Shown: positions 11,571 to 21,507 of the stretch, piece after piece | How positions within the stretch are numbered: the first letter of the stretch is position 1 | Layout of the letters: every line of letters begins with the position of its first letter | NCBI GenBank assembly: GCA_018398765.1 | Contig: JAHBMJ010001120.1 | Span: 2,059-35,544, forward strand | From: Chromera velia | Lineage: Eukaryota; Sar; Chromeraceae | DNA length: 33,486 bases | Direction: 5' to 3' | Made by a program: the position numbers and the translations under genes | The notes under the pieces: model-generated | What the model was told of the DNA's origin: nothing | The model's database searches: none | What the model saw: only the letters and a program-made list of their open reading frames with translations

Positions 11571-14500
11571 CTACTCTGCGGCCTGGTTGGGGTCCTGAGG
11601 GGGCTCTGGTGCCTCGGACACTCCATTGGCAGCATCGGCTGCCATTTCGTCCCCCACGGCCGCGCCCCCTGAATTCTCTGCAATCCCCTGCCCCCCGGGC
11701 GCTTCCTGTTGCGCAGAGGCGTCGCCCATCTCCACATCGCCTTCAGGGGCTCCTGCCCCGTTTTCGGCTGAAGGAGCCGGGGCGGGTTCGGGCTCAGCGG
11801 AAGACGAGGAGGCTGGTGCTGCTGCTGACTTTCTGGGCCTCCCCCTACCAGTGCTCTTCCTGGCACCTCCCCCTGCTGCTGCTGCTGCAGCGGCAGCTGC
11901 GGGAGAGCTCTTGGCCTTGCCCTCCTCCTCCTCCTCCCCCTGCTGATCTTCCGCGGCTGCAGCAGCTGCGGCAGCGCTGGAACTTTTCTTCTTTCCTCTG
12001 CCAGAGGCTGCAGCTCCCTTCCCCTTGCGTTTGGTGGAATCTGCACCGACCTCGGAGGACGCTGCCGAGGCAACTGACGATGGCAGCACCTTCCTTCCGC
12101 TGGATGTCAGGATGCACTTGGAGTTGAATTCATCGATCAATTCCTGGGAGTTTGCCACATTCTCCTCAGGCTCCCATGTGGGGGTGAACGAAGGGCCCCA
12201 GTCAACGAGGTACTCCTTGAAGGCTGACCTCCCCCCCCCTCTAGGGTCAACGGTACGTTCAGCTAGAATACCCAGGACCTCCCACTCCACGATTTCCTCT
12301 CCTGTCTCCTCATCTTTGACCGTAACCATCGTACTCTCTTCCTTCTGATCCTTCCTAGACCTCTTCGCGGCTCTCTCGCCGGGCTCCGGAACTTCCAGAA
12401 CCGGCCGTTTCCTCCCACGTCCGCTGGATGATTTCGATTTGAGAATCGGCATTTTCTTGGACTCCTTCGTAGGCAGTCCGGCCGTCCCCTTCTTCCCACC
12501 CCCCCTGGAACCTCCCGACTTTCGTGCCCCCGAACTGAGAGTGACTTTCTCAGACGGCGGTGCAGGACCCCCACTGGGACGGGATGGTCTTTTCTTGGGG
12601 TCTCTAGTGAGCATAGACCCTCGGGGATAGTCGGCAAGGGATTCGGCAGGCTGCTTATGGATGCAGCGGGTGGAGAGGGCGACAATCAGGTTGGACGAGC
12701 CCTTCAAAAATCTGCATGGAATGCAGTTGCCGGAATCTCGGAGTTCGAGAATCTTCGCCCCTGTCTCATTCACGTCCTCGACGTGCATTTGCTGGAGGAT
12801 GGCTCTCGTCGCGACAACCCATGGGTTGTTGGAAGGAGCTTTGTGCAGCTGAGCGTTGGCAGGAGGAAAATCGGTGGGGATAGGGGGGGAGGTGAGGACT
12901 TCCTCCACGACGTCTGCCTTCATGCAGCTAGGGGGGATGGGGATCAGACGAGGGTGGAGACTCTTCTTACGAGTGTCGGCTCGGCTGACGAGGCCCAACA
13001 CGCTGTGTTGGAACCCCATGACAGTCGAGTGATAGAGCCCGCTCTCAAGATTGTCGAGAGAACATGAAATCATGTTGGGAAAGACATTCACTCTGCCTGA
13101 CTGGGTCACACCGAGGGTCAACCCATCGAAAAGAAACACCCGACACATAGTGTCAGCGTTTTCCGCGGCTTTTCTCTCCCCCCCCTCGTCCGTCACTGTG
13201 CTGTACAGTTTCTGAATCTCGGCTTGCCTCGACCACTCCATGCGATCTGCCCACGCGGTCTGGTCCTTTCGGGCCCACTCGAGAGGACCTTTTGGCCAGG
13301 GGTGGTTGCCGTAGTGTCGAATCACTTCCTGCAGGCACGTGCCGATCACACACACACACACACACACACATACACACACATACACACACATACACACACA
13401 CACACACACACGACATGAATTTTTTCTGACAGCAGCACACAAAACGATTGGAGGAAACCAAGCGATCACGCTTAGAGGATTTACTTCTCACTGCAGAAGG
13501 AAAGGGAGACAAAAAGGGAAGGCGGACACGGTACAGGCCCCCCCCCCCCCAAAAAATCAAACGGTGACTGAAACATGTCAGCACTGCAGTGTGCGGAGGG
13601 AAAGCAGCGAAAACACCAACGCCAAAAGTCAAGCTGAAACAAACCGAAAGCCATGCATGCCTTCCAGCCACCTCAGATGAGGACACAGACTCCAGACGGA
13701 TGAAGCAAGACGTGGAACCAAGATTAATTTTCGGAGGCGAGAAAGAAAAAAAGTGACGCAGGAATCTGATTTCGCATATGAAAGGAGCAGAACAAGATAG
13801 AGACGCAAAACAAAAACGCATCTGCCGCATAATCAGTCGATAGATCAAAACGTTCTGGCGGCATCCTGATTTCCCCCCGGACGTCTCACTACTGTTCAAC
13901 GAGAGGCTCTCTCAATCTGCAACTCTGACAGTCTGCTTAAGGGCTCGTACTGTATGAGGGTTCCCACCACCCTTTCCATTCCCGGAAACAGACAGAACCA
14001 CTAACTGACTCACTCACTCACCTGCATCCAGAAAGGTGTGAACTCGATGGGTTGGTTGATCGGAGGACGGAGCGACATACGCACGGCATCGATCCTGGTC
14101 GAGTTCAGCTCGTGAATGACTCCGTCAGAAGTCAAAATCACAAACTCGTGCGCGCACCCGTCGATGTCAATCGCCTTCGATTTCGAGATCGAACCTATGA
14201 GCTGTTCCATCTGAGCAGAAACTTTCCCGTGGACCTCCTCTTCCCCCACACAGCCGTTCTGAGCTGCCTCCTTCTTCTCCCCCCCCTCTTTCTGCATTTT
14301 CTTCAACTGAGACAGCCAGCCTTCAGCCTGCTGCACATTTCTGTCGCTAGGCTGCGCATTGTCGGTCTTCTCCTCAATCTTTGTGCTTCTCCACGACCAG
14401 ACTGTGCCATTCTCAAGGAGCACTAACCCCTTATCGCCCCGAGGGCCGCACACCACTTTGATCGGCCAAGCAGGGAAGCGTTTGAAACGCACAAAAAGGC

Positions 14501-15422
14501 CAGAGGGGCCTTTGACGAAGAGAACGGGAACGTCACAAGTCCCCTCTTCGAGCCCCACATCATCTGGGTTGACTGTGGCCAAAACCGCAATGGCGGGCTC
14601 TGAGGGGGGCTCGTCGCAGACGTCGGCCAGGTGGACGTCGACCGCCCTGGCAGGTTTGGCATTTTGGGGACCGATGGAGATGCCCTTGACTTCTTCTGCG
14701 GGGGGAGTTTGGGTGGGGAGGTAGGTGCATCCTGTGGCGGTGTACACTTTCCCCTGCTCGCTGACTGCAGCGAGGTGGAAACGGTCGGGAAGCTCGTCGG
14801 GACTTTTGTCGGGGTGCCACTCGGATCGCCAATTTGGCTGCATGCACGACCCGGAGATGAACACTCGTGAGATCGACTTTCCCTCGAGAGAGACAAGCCG
14901 CTCCCACTCATTGCACCCTGTCCGAATATCGTCATGCGCCTGTCTCCACAGGAAAACGGTGTCGTTGTCCATCAAGACAAGGATGTGCCATTGAGAAATG
15001 GCAATGTCTCGAATGACCATCTTTTCGAATGTCCTGTCCTCAGCGCTCACTGAGGCAGGGAGACTGGTAACCCAAATCTTGTGAAGGGAACCGAAAATGG
15101 CACTTTTTTGAAGAGTGACCCCGTCTCTTAGGGGTCCAAATTCCGGGTGCTTCGACCCAGTCCAAGAAGGAAAAACCTTTCGAGCATCAAGCTCTGAGTG
15201 AACAAGCTGCTGGAAAAGCGTCCCATAACCGAGGAAGGTCTCCTGGAAAGGGGCATTCGGATCGTTGGCAAGAATGTCCCCAGGTACTTTGGTAGGCTTT
15301 TTTTTCACAATTTCGACACGGACCGGGGACTCTTTGGGCGGACTTTGTGGATCCACCTCTCCAGCTGCGTCAGCACTAGCCATTTCTTCCGGCTTCGCTG
15401 GAGAAAGGGGCTGCTGAGGCAT
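11571..15422 (-). CDS. RCC1-like repeat protein with chromodomain and AT-hook (2 exons)
   Basis: Exons 14022-15422 and 11571-13328 join in phase 0 (CAG|GTGAGT ... CTGCAG|GAA), giving 1052 residues plus stop. Divergent propeller-type strands recur: HILVLMDNDTVFLW (about 144-158), HLAAVSEQGKVYT (about 212), LVLLENGTVWSW (about 333-345), HEFVILTSDGVIHEL (about 424-438) and FLFDGLTLGVTQSG (about 530). These resemble RCC1 repeats. A chromodomain lies at about 812-875, with the aromatic cage positions filled by W (EWEVL), W (YLVDW) and F, followed by TWEPEENV. Cage-bearing chromodomains bind methyl-lysine histone tails. Around 961 is an AT-hook core (GRGRPRKS) within a Lys/Ala/Glu-rich tail. Together these imply a nuclear chromatin protein. 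Whether it has Ran exchange activity cannot be told from the sequence. The second exon alone encodes 585 residues. A second in-frame ATG at 15383 has a better context and may be the real start (see the TATA entry). Confidence 0.85.
13329..14021 (-). other. 693-bp intron of the RCC1-like/chromodomain gene
   Basis: It begins GTGAGTGAGTGAGTCAG, a tandem copy of the donor tetranucleotide. It ends with a long TG tract (plus 13348-13412) shortly before the 'cctgcag' acceptor. It is pyrimidine-rich on the coding strand. No exon was seen inside it. Confidence 0.8.
13348..13412. repeat. (CA)n microsatellite with TACA interruptions
   Basis: Seen directly. On the coding strand it is a TG repeat next to the acceptor of the preceding intron. 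Confidence 0.9.
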
Positions 15423-15434
15423 CAATCAGACACG

Positions 15435-15443
15435 CTTATATAG
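15435..15443 (-). promoter_or_regulatory. TATA-like element CTATATAAG
   Basis: A good TATA match lies only 13 bases upstream of the first ATG (15422) of the chromodomain gene. If it works at the usual 25-30 bp distance, transcription would start near 15405-15412. The ATG at 15383 would then be the first available codon, trimming 13 residues. Confidence 0.4.
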
Positions 15444-15713
15444 ACTGAAATTTGAAATTCACGAACAAATGTCAAGAAAAAAAAGTCCACACCCTTTGGG
15501 AAGTCACAGCTCACACCACTTCCGGACTTTCTGCACACGATCTCGCTGGTCAAAAAATGGTGACGATCTATTCAGCTCATTTCTTGCGTCCTTTCTCAGC
15601 CGGAGACTCATCCTTGCAGCTGAAAATGAGTTATCAAGATTCAATTGTGACGATCGAACATGGGATTTTTTGGAAAATGTGGGAGACGGCAAATAGACGC
15701 CATTTTGGCCCGG

Positions 15714-15718
15714 AAAAA
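15714..15718 (-). terminator. T5 RNA polymerase III terminator
   Basis: Five T residues on the minus strand immediately follow the discriminator base of the tRNA-like gene, as expected for Pol III transcription. Confidence 0.5.
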
Positions 15719-15844
15719 TAGCCCCGGGGAGGATCGAACTCCCGACCGCACAGCCACTGCATGAGCTTGAGGTCCTCGGATCTCGCATGCACCATAGAAT
15801 GGACCGCAGTGCGACTGTGTGCTCTACCACTAAGCGACGGGGAC
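15719..15844 (-). tRNA. tRNA-like gene with insertion in the anticodon region
   Basis: On the minus strand an A-box-like D-arm (GCTTAGTGGTAGAGC) is followed by CACAG. After about 60 bases comes CTGTG, which pairs with it as an anticodon stem. Then come a perfect 5-bp T-arm, GGGAG-TTCGATC-CTCCC (B box), and CGGGGCT-A. The acceptor stem pairs at positions 3-7 plus one G-U, with a mismatch at position 2. TTTTT follows at 15714-15718. At 126 nt it is about 50 nt longer than a normal tRNA, so it is either an intron-containing tRNA or a tRNA-derived element. The base before the presumed anticodon is C rather than the usual U, so the identity cannot be assigned. A tRNA-derived SINE or decayed copy is possible. 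Confidence 0.45.
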
Positions 15845-16697
15845 CGTTGCATTATGTGGCGTTCAAGATTCCTTCGGGCTGGTCAAGGCTGGTTAAGACT
15901 GGTATTCACGCGGGCCCCCCAGCCTAACTTCAGGATAGGACCCTGGCAATTACTGGCAATACCAGAAAATACTAGAAAACTTCTATAAAAAAGGGGTTTT
16001 GATAGGTTTTAATGGTTGGCCTGAGCCCTGGGTGACTCAGCCACTCTTTATAAATTTTTTAAAATTCTTACCTAGCTGACGCTAGGTCCTACTAGGTCCT
16101 GGCCCCGTTCCACCGCTATATATCACTATATGTCATTCAGTCTTTCTTTGACATATGTACTTTTACTCTTAAGATTCTACAAATTTTTAGACTAATTTAA
16201 GAATATTACCACGAAGCTTTTATTATCTGAAAACTTTTTAAAATTTTAAAACTGTTACAAATTAAATAAAAAGAGATTGATTGACAGTTTGTACTACACA
16301 CCATATTGCACATGTGACTGGACTTATGCATCAAATCATAGGAAGACGAAAGAGTTTGAAACACTCGAGGAAAGATGAGTTAGTGAATGCGATGCATAAA
16401 AGTATTTGAAATGACAAAGGGTGACAAAAGGGCAAGAAAGCGGACAAGGCAGAAGTACGGAACCACTTACAAGGCAAAGACTGCGTGAATTGCCATGCAC
16501 ACACGGGTGCACAACATGAATACAAGATCGATGAATGCACGATGGAATGAAGCGTTTGAATTTGAACGACACGCACCAGCAACACGCTACAAGTAGCAAA
16601 GCGAGACGACCAGAGTCACCTATTCCCTCCCCACCAGCCCCAACAACCCCCTCGCTCCCCATCCCTTCCGTGTCGCCCAAACAACAAAAGCATGCAG

Positions 16698-16701
<4 letters not shown>

Positions 16702-16730
<29 letters not shown>
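16702..16730. repeat. (GA)n microsatellite
   Basis: Perfect GA dinucleotide run on the plus strand, seen directly. Confidence 0.85.
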
Positions 16731-16734
<4 letters not shown>

Positions 16735-17496
16735 GACAGGCCGGCTTTCTTGAAGTTCCTGTAACATCACCCATATGTCCGTCCACCCTTTAAGGCCGTC
16801 GTGACTAGGGGAGGGGGGNGGGGGGGGGGGCGGGGTTAGAGAAAAGTGCGTTAGCGTGACCATCCGTCTGAGACGAAGGGGCGGAAAGGAGAGAAACAAC
16901 AAGACCCAATGGCATGAAAGAACAGCGAAGAGAAAGAGAAACGCGTTTTTGCGGTTCGAGGAGAGAATAATATGGGTCAAAGGAAAGGAAAGGAAAGCGG
17001 AGAGGTCTTTGTTTCTTTCTTCCTTTCTTCTTTTTGTTGTCTTTCTCTTCTCCTTGCTCCCAACCTGACCCCAATGATTGATGCCCGCCTTGGAGTACAA
17101 GGAAGATTCGGATTCTTCTGGATGGCAATTCTCTTTTCTCTCCTTCGTCCGATGACACTCGTTTGATTGCGCAGTGACACTCCTCCTCTCTCTTTTTCTC
17201 TCTTTCTCTTGCCTGTCCGTCCATCGATGCAGCTCGCATGCACCACTGGTGTCTTTCATCCTCTCTTCCGGGAAACGAGCTGCGTGCCTGCCTGACATAC
17301 TGTTGCAGTTGCAGATGACAGACAGACATGCGCGACGTGAAGACGTTACCTTTTACGAATCAAGGAAAGAAGGGGGGCAAGACAAGAAGGAAGGCGCTGT
17401 CTTTCTTTCTCTTTCTCTTTCTTATTTGTTTTACAAACGACGCTTTCTTTTCCCGCCTTTCCCAAGAGGACAGCTAGACAGCACTTTACTTTCACT

Positions 17497-19299
17497 TTAC
17501 TTTTCTGCCTCGGCTTCCGCCTTCTTCTCTGTCTCTGCTCCCTCCCCTTCCTTCTTCTCTCCTTCCTTTGCCTCCCCCTCCGCCTCCTTCTTCTCTTCCT
17601 TGCCCTCATCGTCGTCTCCCTCGTCTGCTGCGTCCTGCTCTTCTTCTGCTGGTTTCGTGCACTCCTCCTCCGTGAGACCGAAGAGCTTCTTGTTGATCTC
17701 GGCAGCCTCGCGGAACTTCTCGGCAAAGATTGTCGCTTCTGCATACAAAGAACAAAGAAAGAAAGACAAAACCGTCATGTAACCGCGACCCTTTGATGCC
17801 CTAAAAAAAGATGGGAGAAAGAAACAAGGAGAAGAAAACCTTTGTGTCTGTAGCAAGACGATGAAAGATGAAAGTTTACAACCAAAAAGGCACGTGTGTT
17901 CTCAGAATCCACATCAGGAACAAAATCAAAGGGACAGTCAAGAGGGACCGGCCAGCAGCAAGAAAGAAGGAAATAGAAACGCACATCCCCTTAGCGCTTA
18001 ATTCTCTTCTGGCCCATGCCCCCCACCCAGGGCAGTCAGCCTCGAGACCGTACACACACAAGCAACAGTGAAAAAGCTCTCGAATTTTCAGAGATATTCC
18101 AAAAAGAGAGCCCGAACCGTTCCTCGAAGTGGATCGAACTCAACAACTTGCACGCTGAGACAGCGAGAGGGCGGGTCAGACAGAGGGCGTCGCATGATGG
18201 ATGTCTTTCTGATGCACCATCACCTGACTCACTCACTCACGTTCAGCCTGTCCGAACTTGAGAGCAAACTGCTCGACGACGCCCCCTTCCTCGGCGAAGT
18301 CGGGAGCGCACCAGACCCAGATCTTCTCACTGTCTGCGTTCCGGGTCAGACTGCAGTAGGGGTGCTTCGGCACGACTGCAAGCGCACACAAGAGCCAAAC
18401 GTTTGAAAACAAAAACAAGTCACTGGAACGCAGAGAGAGAAAGAAAGGGGGGACAAAGAGAAGGCGAGCAGGTAGGGGACGAAGAGGACGGGTGAGATAT
18501 GAGAAAGGACAACTGACAGCAACCGTCCGCAACCGCACAACTGCTTTTTATGCAAGAGAACAAAAATGACCCTCTACGATCTGAATTCTCCACACAAACT
18601 GCTGCTATCTGAAACCGCAGAGGGCTCAGAGAAGTTGAACCACAAAAAGACACTGCGGAGGAAGAACAGACAGAAAGAAAGGGGCCACAGGGGGCACGCA
18701 CGTGTGACCACAGTTTGCTCTCAGTTTGCAGATCACTTGAAAAGCTCCAGAAAACAAAAATAGAGCCCAGCGAAGCTTTTATGAGATGATCAAAACCGCG
18801 GAGACTGACTGACTGAAGTGGTTCGCCACAATCTTCATTGTCTTTTCTTGTCGGAGAAGAAACCTGATGCGGCCTGTTTCCTTATTCGTCAGAAGCTTCG
18901 ACTCCCCCAACCCTCTCTCTTTCCATTCAGCTGTGTCAGCAGACCAGCGGTAGAGTTTCGAGCGGTGTCGCCAGAAGACGTCCTCGTTCTCTTCTCCAGT
19001 AACAACCGCGACCTCGTTGACTTCAACCTAACGCACACAAGTACACAAAAAACATCGAAATTGATTGATCAGTCAGCTGCAAGCAGTGCAGTGAAACAAT
19101 CATAAAGTGACCTGGAGCACGCTCTTTGCAACAAGGCAAGGCAAGGAGGGGCTAGGTTTTGAAGGAGATCACTTAAACGCACTTGCGGAAGGTTCCAGTT
19201 GCCGGTCACGATTTCCTCCTCTGGGTAATAGCCGTCCTCTCCCTCATGCTGCTGAGTAGCTGCAGGGGCAGCTGCATTGGACTGCTCCACTTCGGCCAT
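17497..19299 (-). CDS. RANBP1: Ran-binding protein 1 (RanBP1), 4 exons
   Basis: Exons 19183-19299, 18814-19027, 18241-18375 and 17497-17738 total 708 bp (235 residues plus stop). Phases are 0, 1 and 1, with donors GTGCGT, GTCAGT and GTGAGT. The RanBD1 fold spans about residues 38-172: VEVNEVAVVTGEE, RSKLYRW, the hallmark EWKERGLG, the RQEKTMKIVANHF strand, KIWVWCAPDF, EQFALKFG and a final KFREAAE helix. It is of similar length to animal RanBP1 (about 200 residues). RanBP1 binds Ran-GTP and acts with RanGAP to release export complexes and promote GTP hydrolysis in the cytoplasm (family knowledge). The C-terminus is a very acidic Glu/Lys repeat. The start at 19299 sits in a good context (GCCATGG). 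Introns are pyrimidine-rich, and two start with repeated GTGA or GTCA units. Confidence 0.93.
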
Positions 19300-20243
19300 G
19301 GCGACTTCTTTTCTGTCTTGTCGGTCTGCGTGGATTCTTTGCATGAAAAGTCGTGAAACGAGTTTCTGAGACCGTCTCCTTCCCAATCCACAATATTAAT
19401 CCTTTCGCACCTCTGGACACACAACGATCCGACACAAAGGTGCTCCACAAACCAACGCAGCTGCTGTTGTTTCAGTATACACGCTTCCTTGCCCCTAAAT
19501 AAGAAGAAGTGCTTCACAAGTTCCAAGAAGTCCAAACGTGCGATTTTTGTGCTCTGCCTCGACTGCTCGACTGCTCTAACTTTGCATGAAATCTATTGAA
19601 ATCTGAATCGCGCGCGGCCATGCAATTTGCACATTCATAGGGCCCATGATAGGTGGGCCAGGGGCAATGGGGGCATGGCACGGCATGCCGGGGTCTCGCT
19701 GTTTCTAAGTCAGAAAAAAATCACTTCATGCGAGTGCCCCAAAATGCCCCAAAATGCCTCAAGAATGCGCGTTCAAGGTTCGCGTGCCCCTCAAGAACCA
19801 AACTTCGGGGCCGCGTTCGTTGGCAGCCGAATCGACGACAAATTTTTGGGCTGAACGAATCAGCAGCTAGAGGGATGGGTCGAAAGAGGTCAAGAAAGAA
19901 TATGTGCTTCGAGAAAGGAGCCTACCGCCTGACAGGAGTGAAATACCAGCTTTGCGTGTTTGTCGTTCCACGAGAGTCTTTGCTGGTTCCTGCTGTGCGC
20001 CTGTGAGAGGAGTCACTCTTCTTTCTTGTCTTTAGTTCACGGGACTCTTACACTCTCTGGGAGTGTAAGTTCAGCACAGAGAATTGCGCGAGACCAAAGT
20101 CGTTCCAAATTCTGATCAGAAACACGTACAGCAGTTCTCGTTAAGGAGGGCGGGAAGTGTGACAGAAGAATCTGTGTAAAGCTGGCTTTCTGCAAGTCTT
20201 TGGACCAGTTCTTCTGTTTTTCGCTGTCCTTCGAAAGAAAGCA
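19300..20243. promoter_or_regulatory. Divergent intergenic/promoter region (RanBP1 and 20244 gene)
   Basis: This 944-bp gap separates divergent start codons, so it should hold both promoters. It contains three imperfect 10-bp direct repeats (TGCCCCAAAA type, 19736-19763) and a perfect hairpin at 20047-20069. No TATA box was recognised at the expected distance from either ATG. The open frame at about 19653-20006 shows no domain and is not called. Confidence 0.5.
20047..20069. repeat. Perfect 9-bp inverted repeat, 5-nt loop
   Basis: CTTACACTC at 20047-20055 and GAGTGTAAG at 20061-20069 are exact reverse complements around TCTGG. It lies about 175 bp upstream of the ATG at 20244. It could be a protein-binding dyad or a 5' UTR hairpin. 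Confidence 0.6.
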
Positions 20244-21507
20244 ATGTCAGGACTTAACCTTGCAGCTGTGCCTGACCAGCTTCTGCAGTCAGTCCTCCCC
20301 CCAGACCTTTTTGCGGCGTTCAAACAGCTTTCTGACGTCGGTGTCGAGGGACTGTCAGGGACACTGGGAGGCATGGGATTGGAATACAACGAAGTTACTG
20401 AACAAAACGCAGATCAGTCTCTTCAGATGTCTACCGAAGAGAAGAGAAGGGAGGTGGGGTTGCCGAGATTTGGGTGGCACCTTCCGAATGGAACTGAAAT
20501 GTATGACTGTGAGGATCCTGGCAGCATGGCTCTTGAGGGGGGTCATGATGATCAGGAATGGGAATCGGGGTCTGATTTCGGTTCTGCGTCCTCTGTTTTC
20601 TCTTTCTCTCCGGAGACTGGGAAGCAGGTAGGAACAGCGCCAGTTCTCACAGTAAAACGCTCCGTGAGTTTCGGGGATCTCGGTGAGATGTTCCAGCTCC
20701 CTTCTCCGTTCTCCTGCTCCGACGAAGCCGGCTTTGCGTCCCCGTCAACTGACAAGTCCCTTGACAGAAACCCCAACCCTCAACTGAACGACTTCGTGCT
20801 CGAACAGTCCAAGCAGCAGCAGCAGCAGCAGCACGAACCGGTCGGAAGCGACCTGTTTGTCAAGGAGCGTGTGTCCGTTCTCCTTGGCGGTTGCCTGGGC
20901 CTGAGCAGTGTCACTACCTCCGACGGCCCCGCCAAGGAGGAAGGCGAGGGGGACAATGGTTCCCTCCAACTCAGCTCAGCCGAGGGGGAAAGTGTCGGGC
21001 TGCAGACCCCGGAGACCGGCAGTCCCAACCTCCTTCCTCAGATCAACACTGAGAATTCCGGTCAGTCATTCAGGGGGCCAAACGAAACTCTACTGCATCT
21101 TTCCTCTGACACCGCGCGCCTGCATGAAATCCGCGAACGCAGTGTATGCGGCCGAGATCTTACGAGGGCTCTTTCGTAAGTACAGACAGGCAATATCTCA
21201 GGACAACCAGATGGAATTACCGAGTGGCAGGCAGTTAGTTACCCATCCCCCCAGCTTTGCGCAGGGTTGTCGCATGGACTTTGGTTTCTGTTCCTTTCTT
21301 GCCGGCTCTTCGATTCTCTCCGTCTCCTTCTCCCTCTTTGTGTGTGTCGTTTGGCATGGGTTTTCTGTTCTTGCTCGCTCACATTTCCCTTGGGGGGTCG
21401 TCTCTTCCTTTTCTTTTCTTCCCTTGTTTTTCTCTGATTGCAGAGGGAGCCGCCCCGATGTTGGAGCGTCCTTTTGGCGGGGTGTTCCAGCATCAGCAGT
21501 CATCTGA
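20244..21507 (+). CDS. Unrecognised low-complexity protein; C-terminal splice uncertain
   Basis: The first exon, 20244-21175, encodes 310 residues from an ATG in context GCAATGT. It ends at a consensus donor (TTTC|GTAAGTAC). The protein is Ser/Gly/Glu/Leu-rich with a CAG-encoded Gln tract (20814-20831). It has a basic phosphosite-like motif, VKRSVSFGDL (about residue 137), and no known domain. A strong acceptor (tctctgattgcag) ends at 21443. Direct joining gives 331 residues and a stop at 21505-21507. However, the other frame of that second exon is open to 21712 and reads much more like the first exon; it has its own donor-like GTGAGA at 21652. A small unseen exon or a different donor could restore it. 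Pyrimidine-rich plus-strand DNA continues downstream, so the gene may extend further. Confidence 0.65.

Larger units (their letters stand above)
15423..17496. other. Spacer between chromodomain gene and RanBP1 3' end
   Basis: It contains the tRNA-like gene at 15719-15844, an AT-rich stretch at about 16030-16290 and simple repeats: GA tract 16702-16730, G-run with an ambiguous base at 16819, and CT blocks near 17160-17220 and 17400-17450. No protein gene is supported. A Pro/Ser-rich plus frame at about 16535-16750 is open but has no start context or homology that I recognise. Confidence 0.6.

Noticed and set aside
11626-12127. Ala/Pro-rich plus-strand frames
   Set aside because: They are antisense shadows of the Ala/Lys/Glu-rich tail of the chromodomain protein, held open by GC-rich codons.
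13153-13899. 248-codon minus-strand frame
   Set aside because: It reads through the intron of the chromodomain gene in another frame, including the TG repeat.
16336-17298. 320-codon minus-strand frame
   Set aside because: It crosses a G-run with an N and a GA microsatellite, and has no domain, start context or splice support.
19653-20006. 117-codon plus frame between RanBP1 and the 20244 gene
   Set aside because: It lies in the divergent promoter region, includes short direct repeats and shows no domain.
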